64,000 bases of DNA from Acetobacter sacchari (GCF_017377715.1 NZ_JAFVMF010000010.1:113938-177937); one strand, 5' to 3'. Numbered from the stretch's first letter, positions 10,101-18,684 are shown. Translations and numbers: made by a program. The notes: generated by a model not told the origin, from the sequence alone.

Positions 10101-12280
10101 GCGAGATGATCTCCGAGCAGATCGCCTCGTATGACGACCTCCTCGGGCAGGTCTCGGGTGACGATCGTCTCTCGCGCAAGCGCATCGAGCGCATGAAGGA
10201 GGCGATGAAGGGAAAGCTTGAAGGGCTCGACGCGCGCAAGGACGATCTTCTGCATATCGGCGAACTTGGCGTGGATCAGATTCTGGTCGACGAGGCGCAG
10301 CAGTTCCGCAAGCTCTCTTACGCGACCAATCAGGCGGACCTCAAGGGCGTCGATCCGAACGGCTCGCAGCGCGCATGGGATCTGTTCGTCAAGACGCAGT
10401 ATCTGGCGGAGAAGGTCACGAACCGCCCACTGGTGATGGCGTCAGGATCGCCGATCACAAATACTATAGCCGAGCTCTGGAACGTTGGCCGCTTCATGAA
10501 AATATCGGCTCTGCGTCAGCGTCATTTGCACGAGTTCGACGCGTGGGCGGCGAATTTCGGCGAAACCCGAACCGAACTGGAGCTACAGCCCGGCGGCGCT
10601 TACAAGCCCGTGACGCGATTCACGGAATTCGTCAATGTCGCCGACCTGATGGCGATGTATCGCGACTTCGCCGACGTGGTGCAGCAGGACGATCTGCGCG
10701 ATTACGTCAAACTGCCCGCAATCAGGGGCGGAACCCGTCAGATCGTCGTCGCCCCTTCGAACGACAATTTCAAGGCCTATCAGAAGACGCTGGCGGAGCG
10801 GATCAGGATTATTGAGGGGCGAAGGGCGAAGCCGCAAAAGGGCGACGACATCCTGCTCAGCGTGATCAACGACGCGCGCCACGCCGCGATTGACCTGCGC
10901 TTCGTCGGCATGTCCGCAGGCGGCGAAGAGCGGCCAAGCAAGCTCGATCTCCTGATCAACAACGTGGCGCGCATCTACCGTGAGACGTCCGCGAGCCGGT
11001 TCACGAACCCTGAGACGGGCCGTGAGGATGAACTGCCTGGCGCGGTGCAGATGGTGTTTTCCGATCTTGGGACGCTTTCCGCCGCCGACGAAAGCAGACG
11101 CGGGTTTTCAGCATATCTTGAGATCCGCGACCGCCTTGTTGCGATGGGCGTTCCGCGCGACGAAATCGCTTTTATGCAGCACTACAAGAAGTCTGCGGCG
11201 AAGCTCCGCCTGTTCGACGATCTGAACGCGGGGCGCAAACGGATTCTGATCGGATCCACGCCGACGATGGGAACAGGCGTGAATGCTCAAAAACGCCTTG
11301 CAGCGCTGCATCATCTCGATGTGCCATGGCTCGTGTCAGACATCATCCAGCGTGAGGGCCGGATCGTTCGGCAGGGCAACCAGCATGACGTGGTCGATCT
11401 CTACGCCTATGCGCAGGAAGGGTCCGTTGACGCAACGTCGTGGGGTCTACTTGAGAGAAAGCTCAGGTTTATTTCACTATCTTTAGCAGGCGATCCGACG
11501 ATACGCCGCCTCGAAGACGTGAATGACGACGGCAATCAGTTCGCGATGGCCAAGGCGCTGGCGTCCGGCGACGCCCGTCTGATGCAAAAGGCCGGACTGG
11601 AGGCCGATATCGCGCGTCTTGAGCGTCTCGCTGCAGCACACTACGACGACCAGTTCGCCGTCAAGAGAAATATTCAAAATCTTGAACGCGACATTGCGGA
11701 TATCGGGCGCAGAATCCCGCTCCTCGAGAGCGACATCGCGCGTCGCGTTGACACGCACGGCGACGCGTTTGTGTTGCGCACGTCCAAAGGTGCAATTGCG
11801 GAGCGCGTGAAAGCAGGCGCGTATCTGCTCTCTCAGCTTGGGATGGCTGAGAAGCGAGCTGAAGAGGGCATCTGGATCCTCGGCGAGATCGGCGGCTTCG
11901 AGATCGGCCTTGCCGGGAGATTTTCATTTGGATGGGGCGATAAAAAGCCGACTTTCGAGGCGGCGCTATCGCTCAGGTTCTCCACAGGCGCTGTTGCGCT
12001 TGAAGCGACCGAGTCCACGAAACCCCTTGGACTTGTCTCACGCATCGAGCACGCGTTGTTGAAGCTTGAGGCGCAGCTTGAGGACGCCGTAGCTGCGCGA
12101 CATCAGGCCGAGCGACGCTTGCCCGCCTATGAAGCGCGTCTGGGCGCAGCATTCGCAGAACAGGCCGCGCTCGATGAAAAGCGTCAGGCGCTCGCCGAGC
12201 TGGAGGCTGATCTCGAAAAGCCGGCGGATGCGCCTGAAAACGACAACGCCGCCGCCGGGAACCACGACCAGGCCGCATAG
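7178..12280 (+). CDS. Giant DNA methylase-helicase fusion (anti-restriction/DarB-like)
   Basis: About 1,700 residues. An N-terminal N6-adenine methylase domain has the SAM site EPGCGTGLF near residue 174 and the catalytic NPPF near 238. A superfamily 2 helicase follows, with HAVGSGKTFSM near 876, DEAQQ near 1037, ASGSPITNT and IIQREGRIVRQGNQ near 1390. The C-terminal ~250 residues are rich in charged helices and probably coiled. The same order is known in phage P1 DarB-type proteins, which protect incoming DNA from restriction, and in large plasmid proteins of alphaproteobacteria. I prefer the ATG at 7178, with GGAGA 8 bp upstream, over the in-frame TTG at 7160. It heads a block of anti-restriction genes and is preceded by structured repeat copy 1. 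Domains are certain; the protective role is inferred. Confidence 0.88.
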   Translation: MSALGSQLSLFGSSALAGGMGDLFWDDLDVEAPVLATAPATPRQIVIPRVDFRLSGARALAKTWKERAQDNVAAIRLLATLDSEERNAAPDEQTALSLFTAFGAGELADTMFPTAGEGFRPGWKDVGEALHAATTDAERASLARATQYAHYTPAVVISALWNKALAWGFKGGSVLEPGCGTGLFIAARPEKLEGDIAFTGIEFDAISARIAQRLYPNQWIRHEDFTKARLASGYDLAIGNPPFSNRTVHSAERRDLWGFSLHDWFIARSIDALRPGGVALFVTSRYTMDKSDPSARRHIAESADFLGGVRLPAGTMRAEAGTDVVIDVLAFRKREIGDLPGDDGWLALTDIPDTDQGEGPLRINSYFAANSAQVLGAHDWTTTQFGPDYTCSAIAGADLETDLPAALARIAPDVRMPAPADQRITRPVTDGLRVGTAASGADLKEGSYFSVKGVLHQIIDGAGVVVAIRKGDQKDGLYQKHARIVQGLIPIRDAARSILRAQLENLPYGKLQADLRRAYHLFRREFGPINHTLTTTRVNPATGEETESQRRPNLQPFYDDPDVWLVSSIEDYDEERDLGHPGPIFSERVVHAPSEPEIHSAHDALAVCLHETGGVRIPFIAELMGRSEADVIAELGDSIFLDPERAGEGSDVWIPADEALSGAVRTKLAATRAAALGDPRFERCVRALEDVQPTDLRPSDVTARLGAPWIPTSDVMAFTSEIMGVETRIHHMPEIGCWSLDKTAFAGKAEATSVWGTQRRHAGELLEDALTQAIPKIWDTDVNEKGNEVRVLNTKETEAAKEKLAAIKSAFSNWVWRDADRADRLLKLYNETYNNLVSRKFDGSHLRLPGASTAITLRGHQKRVVWRIIATGNTYMAHAVGSGKTFSMCAAVMEQKRLGLISKAMITVPGHCLAQISREFLMLYPTARILVADETNFVKAKRQRFLARAATGNWDAIIITHDAFKFIATPAEFEREMISEQIASYDDLLGQVSGDDRLSRKRIERMKEAMKGKLEGLDARKDDLLHIGELGVDQILVDEAQQFRKLSYATNQADLKGVDPNGSQRAWDLFVKTQYLAEKVTNRPLVMASGSPITNTIAELWNVGRFMKISALRQRHLHEFDAWAANFGETRTELELQPGGAYKPVTRFTEFVNVADLMAMYRDFADVVQQDDLRDYVKLPAIRGGTRQIVVAPSNDNFKAYQKTLAERIRIIEGRRAKPQKGDDILLSVINDARHAAIDLRFVGMSAGGEERPSKLDLLINNVARIYRETSASRFTNPETGREDELPGAVQMVFSDLGTLSAADESRRGFSAYLEIRDRLVAMGVPRDEIAFMQHYKKSAAKLRLFDDLNAGRKRILIGSTPTMGTGVNAQKRLAALHHLDVPWLVSDIIQREGRIVRQGNQHDVVDLYAYAQEGSVDATSWGLLERKLRFISLSLAGDPTIRRLEDVNDDGNQFAMAKALASGDARLMQKAGLEADIARLERLAAAHYDDQFAVKRNIQNLERDIADIGRRIPLLESDIARRVDTHGDAFVLRTSKGAIAERVKAGAYLLSQLGMAEKRAEEGIWILGEIGGFEIGLAGRFSFGWGDKKPTFEAALSLRFSTGAVALEATESTKPLGLVSRIEHALLKLEAQLEDAVAARHQAERRLPAYEARLGAAFAEQAALDEKRQALAELEADLEKPADAPENDNAAAGNHDQAA

Positions 12281-12301
12281 CAGAATGGAGCAGGGGAAGC
12301 G

Positions 12302-12426
12302 CCAGACCGTCCGGCCCGCGTCAAGCGGCTGGTGCTCCCCATGCTCGCCCGCTGCGCGGCCTGCGCGTGGGTCCGCTCCCGGCGCGTCGCGCCGCACTTG
12401 ACCCGGTCCCGACGCCCTGACCGCCC
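12302..12426 (+). repeat. Structured intergenic repeat, copy 2
   Basis: Same layout as copy 1. The enclosing stem is GTCAAGCGGC with GCCGCACTTGAC. It fills the gap between the methylase-helicase and the C5 methylase and ends about 25 bp before the latter's ATG, so it would be in that gene's leader. Confidence 0.78.
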
Positions 12427-12451
12427 GAAGGTGAAAAGGGAAGAAAATCAA

Positions 12452-14149
12452 ATGCTGGACACGGGATTGCATCATACGATTCTGCACGGGCACCTGTTTT
12501 GCGGTCTTGGCGGCGGCGCGAAAGGGTTCAACGCCGCAAAGGCGCGACACGGTTCTCTCACTGCCGATTTCGAGTGCCTCGGCGGCATTGACGTCGATGC
12601 GCCCGCTATCCGGGATTTTGAGCGGCTGACTGGCGTCGCGGGGACCGTGCTCGATCTGTTCGACAGATCCCAGTACCGTGATTTCCACGGCCGCGAGCCG
12701 GACGCCGACTGGCGTGAGGCCACAGTGGCCGACATTCACGCGGCGTTTGGCTGGCGCAGGCCGCATATCCTGTTTCTGTCCGCGCCGTGCAAGGGGTTTT
12801 CCGGCCTTTTGTCAGAATCGACAAGCCGCACGCCGAAGTATCAGGCGCTCAACCGTCTCACCTTGCGCGGGATCTGGCTTGCGCTCGAAGCCTACCGCGA
12901 CGATCCGATCGAGTTCATTCTCTTCGAGAACGTGCCGCGCATCGCCAATCGCGGGCGTCACCTGCTCGATCAGATCGTCGCCCTGTTGCGGTCCTATGGC
13001 TATGCCGTCGCGGAGACCACGCATGATTGCGGGGAGCTGGGCGGGCTGTCGCAGCGCCGCAAGCGGTTCCTCCTGGTCGCGCGTCATGCGGCCAAGGTGA
13101 AGCCCTTCTTGTGGGAGCCGCCGAAACGTCCGGTTCACGGCGTCGGCGACGTCCTTGGGCGGATGCCGCTTCCGGGGGATGAGCGGGCAGGGCCGATGCA
13201 CCGGATTCCGCGCCTGCAATGGCAGACATGGGTGCGGCTCGCTTTTGTGGAAGCGGGTCGCGACTGGCGATCTCTCCAGCGCCTCGCGGTGCAGGACGGG
13301 TTTTTGAGAGATTTCGCCCTGACCGAGGACGCGGGGTGGCGCGGCGGCCCCCTCGGCGTGATCCCATGGGACGAGCCCAGCGGCGTGGTGGCCGGTCGCT
13401 CCACGGCGTCAAACGGGGCGTTCAGCGTGGCGGATCCCCGCATCGACGGGCATGAGCGCTCCGTGCAGCATGGCGTGCGTCGCTGGGATGATCCTGCGCC
13501 CGTCGTCACCGGCAAGATGCTGGTGGGAGGCGGGCCGCACGCAGTCGCCGACCCACGCCCGCAGAACAGCCGCCAGTTCGCGAACATCTATCGCGTCATC
13601 GCCTGGGACGCGGCGTCGCCGACCATCATCGGGCGCCAGCAGACGAGCGACGGCGCGATCAGCGTCGCCGATCCTCGCCCCGGTCTCGCACGGAGCAAGG
13701 GCGATAATTATCTGACCGCAGGCCATTACGGCGTCGTCGGATGGGAAGAGGCGACGGGCGCGGTGAGCGCGGCCGCAGGTCACGACAACGGACGATGGGC
13801 CGTCGCAGATCCGCGCGAGACGCTTCCCGACGCGGCGGAGAAGCTGGTGGCAGTGATCCGGTCGCTCGACGGAACCTGGCACCGCCCGTTCACGACAGCG
13901 GAGCTTGCCGTGCTCCAGTCGCTTTTCGACCCCGAGGAGCAGATGGAGCTGGACGGTCTCAACGACGCGGCGTGGCGCGAGCGCATAGGCAACGCCGTGC
14001 CGCCTGACGCCGCGCGCGCGGTGGCGGAGACGATGGGCCGCACGCTCCTCGCGGCGTGGAGCGGCGAGAGCTTCATGCTCAGCGCCGAACCGATCTGGGT
14101 CCGTCCCATAGCGATCGCCGCCAGCGTCGACGTCCCGCTCCATCCCTGA
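12452..14149 (+). CDS. DNA cytosine-5 methyltransferase with internal repeats
   Basis: 565 residues. It has the SAM-binding loop HLFCGLGGGAKGF near residue 15, the catalytic Cys loop SAPCKGFSG near 111 and ENVP near 154, the order of C5 methylases. QRRKRFLLVARH closes the catalytic half. Residues ~300-460, where the target-recognition region is expected, consist of four related units of 38-47 residues. Each runs from a V-x-x-W-[DE] motif to a VADPR end. The C-terminus (ELAVLQSLFDPEE, RIGNAVPP) returns to the family pattern. ATG 12452 follows AAGGGAAG and excludes the repeat-encoded leader of the longer frame. No restriction endonuclease lies next to it, so self-protection rather than restriction-modification is likely. 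Confidence 0.85.
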   Translation: MLDTGLHHTILHGHLFCGLGGGAKGFNAAKARHGSLTADFECLGGIDVDAPAIRDFERLTGVAGTVLDLFDRSQYRDFHGREPDADWREATVADIHAAFGWRRPHILFLSAPCKGFSGLLSESTSRTPKYQALNRLTLRGIWLALEAYRDDPIEFILFENVPRIANRGRHLLDQIVALLRSYGYAVAETTHDCGELGGLSQRRKRFLLVARHAAKVKPFLWEPPKRPVHGVGDVLGRMPLPGDERAGPMHRIPRLQWQTWVRLAFVEAGRDWRSLQRLAVQDGFLRDFALTEDAGWRGGPLGVIPWDEPSGVVAGRSTASNGAFSVADPRIDGHERSVQHGVRRWDDPAPVVTGKMLVGGGPHAVADPRPQNSRQFANIYRVIAWDAASPTIIGRQQTSDGAISVADPRPGLARSKGDNYLTAGHYGVVGWEEATGAVSAAAGHDNGRWAVADPRETLPDAAEKLVAVIRSLDGTWHRPFTTAELAVLQSLFDPEEQMELDGLNDAAWRERIGNAVPPDAARAVAETMGRTLLAAWSGESFMLSAEPIWVRPIAIAASVDVPLHP

Positions 14150-14173
14150 CAGCGAGACGCGCAGGGCAGGGCT

Positions 14174-14300
14174 GCCAGAGCGCCCGGCCCGCGTCCAGCG
14201 GCTGGTGCTCCCCATGCTCGCCCGCTGCGCGGTCTGCGCGTGGGTCCGCTCCCGGCGCGCTGCGCCGCGCTTGACCCGGTCCGAACGCCCTGACCGCCGG
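14174..14300 (+). repeat. Structured intergenic repeat, copy 3
   Basis: Very close to copy 2 in sequence. The stem strands are GTCCAGCGGC and GCCGCGCTTGAC. It ends about 64 bp before the next ATG. Confidence 0.78.
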
Positions 14301-14363
14301 AATCAGGAAGGCGAAGAATTCAGAAAAGAGCCGATTTCGCCTCACACAACACAGGAGAGAACC

Positions 14364-16208
14364 ATGGAATTGCGTCGCGTCGATCCCAAAACCCTGCATC
14401 CCAACCCGGAAAATCCGCGCCGGTTCGAGGTCAGCCCGGAAGAGGACCAGCGCATTGCGCTCAACATCAAGGCCCTCGGGGTTCTTCAGCCGCCCGTAGT
14501 TCGCGAGATGGAGGACGGCCGTCTCGTGATCATTTTCGGGCATCGACGCACGCGCGGCGCGATTATGGCGAAGCTGAAAGAGATCGACGTCCTGGTCACG
14601 AGCGCCGACGTGAAACTCGATAATCTCGCGTCCGGATCGGAGAATATCGTCCGCGTTGCGATGAGCGAACCCGATATGTGGCGCTATGCGGTGCGGCTGC
14701 GCGAAGAGTATAAATACTCCGAGGCGCAGGTTTGCAAGACGCTGATGGTGACGCCTGCTTACCTGAAGCGGCTCGCCCTGCTGGCGAAGCTGCACCCGCC
14801 CATTCTGGACGCCATTGAGAAGGGCATCGGCCCGGACGCCCGCTCGCTCAGGACGATCGCATCCGCCTCGCTCGGCGAGCAGGAAAACGCGTGGCGCGAG
14901 ATGTTCGCCGAATGCGTCGAGGGCGACGCAGATGCAGCGTTCTACGTGATGACGCTGGAAACGCTCGCCGAAGACGACAGCTTCTGGCGCGATCTTGCGT
15001 ATCATCTTTCCCAAAACCGCTACTTTCCGGCGAACGCGCGCTTCGACGACGCGATTGCGAAGCTGTGCGGGCTGGTGTGGCAGGAGGATCTGTTCGGCGA
15101 AGGAGGCAAGGACAACCGCTATACAGAGGACGCCATCGCCTTCCGGGCCGCGCAGGAGCATTGGCTGGCCCATTGCCTGCCCGAGGGCGGCGTTTTCATG
15201 ACATGCAACGAGCACGGCGCGGCCGTGGTCCCGCCCGGCTACAAACGGCTGTGGGGCTACGAAGAGCCGCAGCCCGACGATACGGTCGGCTACGCGCTGA
15301 ACGACGAGACGCTTGCAATCGTGGAGACCAAAATTCGGGTCGACAAGAGCGCCCGGCGCGCCGCGGACGGCGATCAATCCGGCGACCTCGACACCTTCAC
15401 GGCGCCGCTCCCGGCCCCGGCGGCGCGGGCGGATATCTCCAAAACGGGCGTCGGCCTGATCGGCGACATGCGCACGCAGGCTTTGCACGGAGCGCTGGAC
15501 GCGGCGCGCGAGACTGTCGATCCGTGGACTCTGGTCGCGGGCCTGATCCTCGCCTTCGCGGGGGACAACATCAGCATCAGCAACAGCTACGGGCGCGTCG
15601 CCGAACAGGTCGCGCACACGCTCTTTCCCGAGGGTTATCTCGTGCGCGACGAGCAGGCCATTCGTGAAAATGCGGTGGCGGTCCTGAAAGCCGTCGCGAA
15701 TTGCAGCGAGGCCTACGGCGCCGGGAGCGGTCAGCCCGCAAGAGTTATGGGATTGCTGTTCAACGCCGAGGCGCATCTTCCGAACATGGCGTTCGAGGAC
15801 TTCCTCAAGACGTTCAGCAAGCAGGGCATCGCCAAAGCGGTGGAGGCGGAAGGACTCGAGGCGCAGGCTACGGGCAAGCTCATGCGCGCCGCCCTGATCG
15901 AGAAAACCGGAGAAGGACGCTGGGTCCATCCCGCCGCCGCCTTCGACGCGGGCCTCGCCAAGTGGAAGACAGATGGCGAACGCGCCGCCCAACGCCTCGC
16001 CGCCGGCGACGCACGCCGCGCATCGTATGCTGAAGACGACGAGGGTGACGACGATGCGGACGCGCCGCTCGACGCGGAAGAGGATGGCGAAGGCGTCGAG
16101 ATCGACGAAAATCCTGACGACGGCGACGTCGAACTCGCGGGCGAGCCTGAACAACAGAGCCCGGAGCAGTTCATGCGCGACCACTTCGAAGTCGTGGCGG
16201 TGCGCTGA
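14364..16208 (+). CDS. ParB/Spo0J-like nuclease-fold protein, plasmid stabilisation type
   Basis: 614 residues. The N-terminal ParB-type domain has LHPNPENPRRF near residue 12, IKALGVLQPPVV near 36 and FGHRRTRGAI near 55. A helix-turn-helix-like section follows around 115-140 (YSEAQVCKTLMVTPAYLKRL). The long C-terminal part is unassigned and ends in an acidic tail (residues ~555-600). Stand-alone proteins of this kind next to anti-restriction genes are widespread on plasmids; a partition role is unlikely because parA has its own partner at 5041. The ATG has the site CAGGAGAG; the longer frame only reads through the repeat. The gene overlaps the next by one base. Confidence 0.82.
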   Translation: MELRRVDPKTLHPNPENPRRFEVSPEEDQRIALNIKALGVLQPPVVREMEDGRLVIIFGHRRTRGAIMAKLKEIDVLVTSADVKLDNLASGSENIVRVAMSEPDMWRYAVRLREEYKYSEAQVCKTLMVTPAYLKRLALLAKLHPPILDAIEKGIGPDARSLRTIASASLGEQENAWREMFAECVEGDADAAFYVMTLETLAEDDSFWRDLAYHLSQNRYFPANARFDDAIAKLCGLVWQEDLFGEGGKDNRYTEDAIAFRAAQEHWLAHCLPEGGVFMTCNEHGAAVVPPGYKRLWGYEEPQPDDTVGYALNDETLAIVETKIRVDKSARRAADGDQSGDLDTFTAPLPAPAARADISKTGVGLIGDMRTQALHGALDAARETVDPWTLVAGLILAFAGDNISISNSYGRVAEQVAHTLFPEGYLVRDEQAIRENAVAVLKAVANCSEAYGAGSGQPARVMGLLFNAEAHLPNMAFEDFLKTFSKQGIAKAVEAEGLEAQATGKLMRAALIEKTGEGRWVHPAAAFDAGLAKWKTDGERAAQRLAAGDARRASYAEDDEGDDDADAPLDAEEDGEGVEIDENPDDGDVELAGEPEQQSPEQFMRDHFEVVAVR

Positions 16209-16495
16209 TGGGCGTCGCCTCGTGGGGGAGCGAGACGTTCCCCTTCCAGCTCGACGGTCGCGAGCCGATCGAGCGGAAGGACAGCGATCCGACAATGGCC
16301 AGCTACACAGCAGGGCATCTCGGATTTCACGGCTACATGCGCGTGGTCGACGCGTGGATCGCCCGCTGCGCGGGCGCCGGCGTCTTCGACCTGCCTGATC
16401 GCGGATGGCGGGACGCCTACGACGACGAGGTTCCTCCACGCGACGCCGCGCGCGAAGCGCTGGAGGAAGCCGGGTTTCCTTTCGAAGGATCCTGA
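16208..16495 (+). CDS. Hypothetical protein coupled to the ParB-like gene
   Basis: 95 residues, with its ATG sharing a base with the preceding stop (TGATG), so the two are co-translated. No family recognised. The C-terminal third contains PRDAAREALEEAGFPFEG, a short helical, acidic stretch. Confidence 0.65.
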   Translation: MGVASWGSETFPFQLDGREPIERKDSDPTMASYTAGHLGFHGYMRVVDAWIARCAGAGVFDLPDRGWRDAYDDEVPPRDAAREALEEAGFPFEGS

Positions 16496-16516
16496 TCCCG
16501 TCGAAGGAGCACAAGG

Positions 16517-16640
16517 CCAGACAGCGGCCCCCGCGTTAAAAGGCAGGTGCTCGCCGTTCTCGCCCGCTGCGCGGCCTGCGGGCGGCTCCGCTCCCGGCGC
16601 TGTGCGCCGCTTTTGACCCGGCGTCCGCCGCCCGGCCGAG
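16517..16640 (+). repeat. Structured intergenic repeat, copy 4
   Basis: More divergent copy. The enclosing stem has changed on both sides (GTTAAAAGGC with GCCGCTTTTGAC) so that pairing is kept, including one G-U pair. That is evidence that the structure, not just the sequence, is maintained. Confidence 0.75.
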
Positions 16641-16667
16641 CCCGAAGCATTCAGGAGGAGAATGCTC

Positions 16668-17030
16668 ATGGCCGCCAGACTCACGCTTTCATCCGCTCGC
16701 CCAACGCCGCCTGTGCGCTGGGCCTGCACGAGCGCCGCCGTCTCATGCCGTCGATGCCATCATGAATGGGACGACGGAGATCCGGCCTATGCGCTGCCAT
16801 GTCGCGGCTGTGGCGCCGACACGGCGTCTCCCTGCGAGCGTCCTGGCGGCGGCAATGAGCGCGCCTGCCACCAGCGCGATCAGGACGCCACGCGCGCGGG
16901 GCTTCTGGAGCCTTGCGAGGGGCTGAGCTGGGACCGCCGCCATGACAAACCCCTGCCGCTCTTCACGCGCCCGGTCCCTCAGGGAGCCCGCGTCAGGACC
17001 GGAGCGCCCCCCAGCCGCGTGTTCGGCTGA
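16668..17030 (+). CDS. Small zinc-finger-like protein
   Basis: About 120 residues. Paired cysteines and histidines occur as CRRCHHEW, then CRGCGADTASPC and ERACHQRD, a C-x2-CG-x5-C...C-H spacing seen in short zinc-binding modules. The start is one of two close ATGs (16662, 16668); 16668 is better spaced from the strong site AGGAGGAG. Role unknown; DNA binding is possible. It lies between structured repeat copies 4 and 5. Confidence 0.6.
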   Translation: MAARLTLSSARPTPPVRWACTSAAVSCRRCHHEWDDGDPAYALPCRGCGADTASPCERPGGGNERACHQRDQDATRAGLLEPCEGLSWDRRHDKPLPLFTRPVPQGARVRTGAPPSRVFG

Positions 17031-17068
17031 ACGCGCGCGTCTTCAATCAAAAACGGAAAGTCACGACC

Positions 17069-17569
17069 ATGAAACTGTATTTCAATCATTCTCTTGTCTC
17101 AAGGCTGCTTGATCACTCGATCGCCGCGAGCCGGCGCAAGCCGACCTTCGGCCAGTCTCTTGAACGCAAGTATCGCGAGCCCGGCGCGCCTGAACGGCCT
17201 TTTCCCGAAGCAGACGATATCGACCAGACGAAGATACCCGCCGGATTGTGGCTGGTCGGCGACGAAGGCGTCTATTTCGTGAGCAATGGCCTTCCAGCCC
17301 TCATGACGGACGATGGGAAACAGGTAGTCGCTTACGCGGACGGCGCGAACCCGGAAGAAAACCCTCTCACGTTTGACGAGATAAAGCGTGAGAGCTTCGG
17401 CGGGGACGATGGTGTCGAGTTCATCAACTTAGAGCACGTGCTTCTGGGGCTTGAAGCGACCCGTGACGGAAAGCTGTGGATAGACCTCACTCCGGATGGG
17501 ATCGCGGTTCCGCGTCTTGCTACATCCAGACCGAAACCAGCGCCCAAGAGAAAAGCGCGCAAAGGCTGA
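17069..17569 (+). CDS. DUF3085-type plasmid protein
   Basis: 166 residues. The section IPAGLWLVGDEGVYFVSNG around residue 58 and EFINLEHVLLGLEA near 120 match my memory of the DUF3085 family, carried on alphaproteobacterial plasmids and of unknown function. The basic C-terminus (RPKPAPKRKARKG) suggests nucleic-acid contact. No ribosome site of strength is visible. Confidence 0.6.
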   Translation: MKLYFNHSLVSRLLDHSIAASRRKPTFGQSLERKYREPGAPERPFPEADDIDQTKIPAGLWLVGDEGVYFVSNGLPALMTDDGKQVVAYADGANPEENPLTFDEIKRESFGGDDGVEFINLEHVLLGLEATRDGKLWIDLTPDGIAVPRLATSRPKPAPKRKARKG

Positions 17570-17587
17570 CGACGAAAGCGCTGGCGC

Positions 17588-17660
17588 AGGACGTCGCCGC
17601 GCCGCAAGGGTCCGTCGCGTTGCTCCCGGCGCTTCGCGCCGCCCTTGCCCCGCGACGCCA
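17588..17660 (+). repeat. Structured intergenic repeat, copy 5 (short form)
   Basis: The shared outer stem (CCGCAAGGG with CCCTTGC) and the TTGCTCCCGGCGC part are present, but the central CTCGCCCGCTGCGCGGCCTG section is missing. It lies about 180 bp before the next gene. Confidence 0.6.
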
Positions 17661-17840
17661 CCTGCGCAGCGGCGGATCTTCAGGCGATCAGAACTGACGG
17701 AAGATCGCGAGCGATACTGTGGCCATTTTGGACACACACGCCAGATTTCGGGGAAAGCCGTGCCCAGAGCATAGATGATCCCGTCCAGACCGTCACCCGC
17801 AAAATGAAAGACCGGCGCGATATGGCCGGGGAGGCGATCC

Positions 17841-18290
17841 ATGACGACGACACCGAAAACCAATAAATACGACATCATCAGGGCCTTTTACGAAGCGCAG
17901 GAGAAGCAGAGCTTCGCGCATAACCGGGAGACCCTGTTCGTAGCCTTGCAGGCGAGGGGCGTCGCGAAAGTCTCGGTCACATACTGCGGGAGCGGCGATT
18001 CCGGCGCAGTCGAAGACTGCACGATCGAGCCCGGGGACGCCGCTCTGACAGGGACTGTCTCCGTGCTCACGGCGCAATGGGACCAGACCGAGCCGCGCGT
18101 TGACGACAAGACGCTGAAGGACGCCGTCGAGGAGATGGCGATGCAGCTTGTCGAGATTGACCATAGCGCTGGGGAAAGCCGCAAGGGAGGCCGCAAGACG
18201 GTAACGTTCGACGTCGTGGCCCGCAAGATCACTGCGACTGAAATCAACGCTGTGACGGACGCTGGCGGGGACACGATCTACAGGAAATAG
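17841..18290 (+). CDS. DUF6878-like protein
   Basis: 149 residues. The N-terminal NRETLFVALQARGVAKVSVTYCGSGDSG and the late TVTFDVVARKIT and EINAVTDAG segments resemble the DUF6878 family, found on plasmids next to ArdC-type genes. Function unknown. The typical tryptophan-rich stretch before the final beta strand is not obvious here. The ATG at 17841 follows GGGGAGGCG. Confidence 0.55.
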   Translation: MTTTPKTNKYDIIRAFYEAQEKQSFAHNRETLFVALQARGVAKVSVTYCGSGDSGAVEDCTIEPGDAALTGTVSVLTAQWDQTEPRVDDKTLKDAVEEMAMQLVEIDHSAGESRKGGRKTVTFDVVARKITATEINAVTDAGGDTIYRK

Positions 18291-18309
18291 GAACACGGAG
18301 AAGCGCCCG

Positions 18310-18438
18310 CCAGAACGCCGCGCCGGCGGCAAGGGGTGGGTGCTCCCCATGCTCGCCCGCTGCGCGGCCTGCGCGTGGGTCCGCTCCCGGCGCGTGCCGC
18401 GCCGCCCTTGCCCCCGTCCCGGCGTCCCGGCCGGGGGA
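18310..18438 (+). repeat. Structured intergenic repeat, copy 6
   Basis: Full-length copy; the enclosing stem is GGCAAGGG with CCCTTGCC. It ends about 28 bp before the small membrane gene. Confidence 0.77.
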
Positions 18439-18466
18439 TGACATCAAAAGGAGAAAGGATCCTCAG

Positions 18467-18616
18467 ATGTCCATCGTTCGCAAACCCTCGCCGCTCCTTG
18501 TCGAACTCGCCAAAGTCGGTGTCGCGGGACTCATATTCATGGTGGTCGCGCTGCTGGTCGTGGTCGGCCCCGACTTCCTGTTGCCCGATGTGCTGACGCA
18601 GGCCGGGCTCGGTTAG
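18467..18616 (+). CDS. Small single-span membrane protein
   Basis: 49 residues with one hydrophobic helix (VGVAGLIFMVVALLVVVG). The ribosome site AAAGGAGAAAGG is strong and well placed. No family recognised. It sits directly behind structured repeat copy 6 and ahead of a terminator, so it may be a single-gene transcript or the last gene of its operon. Confidence 0.6.
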   Translation: MSIVRKPSPLLVELAKVGVAGLIFMVVALLVVVGPDFLLPDVLTQAGLG

Positions 18617-18684
18617 AGCCGGATGGGTTTACGGTAAACCGACCGTCTACCAACCGTAATCGGAAGACTGACTGACACCACAGA

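Noticed and set aside
12332..12451. N-terminal extension of the C5 methylase
   Set aside because: These codons lie in the structured repeat and their translation is the same in other repeat copies, so it is not protein coding.
14079..16514. An 811-codon open frame on the minus strand
   Set aside because: It lies opposite the ParB-like gene, has no ribosome site and reads as low-complexity Arg/Ala sequence. It is a shadow caused by high GC.
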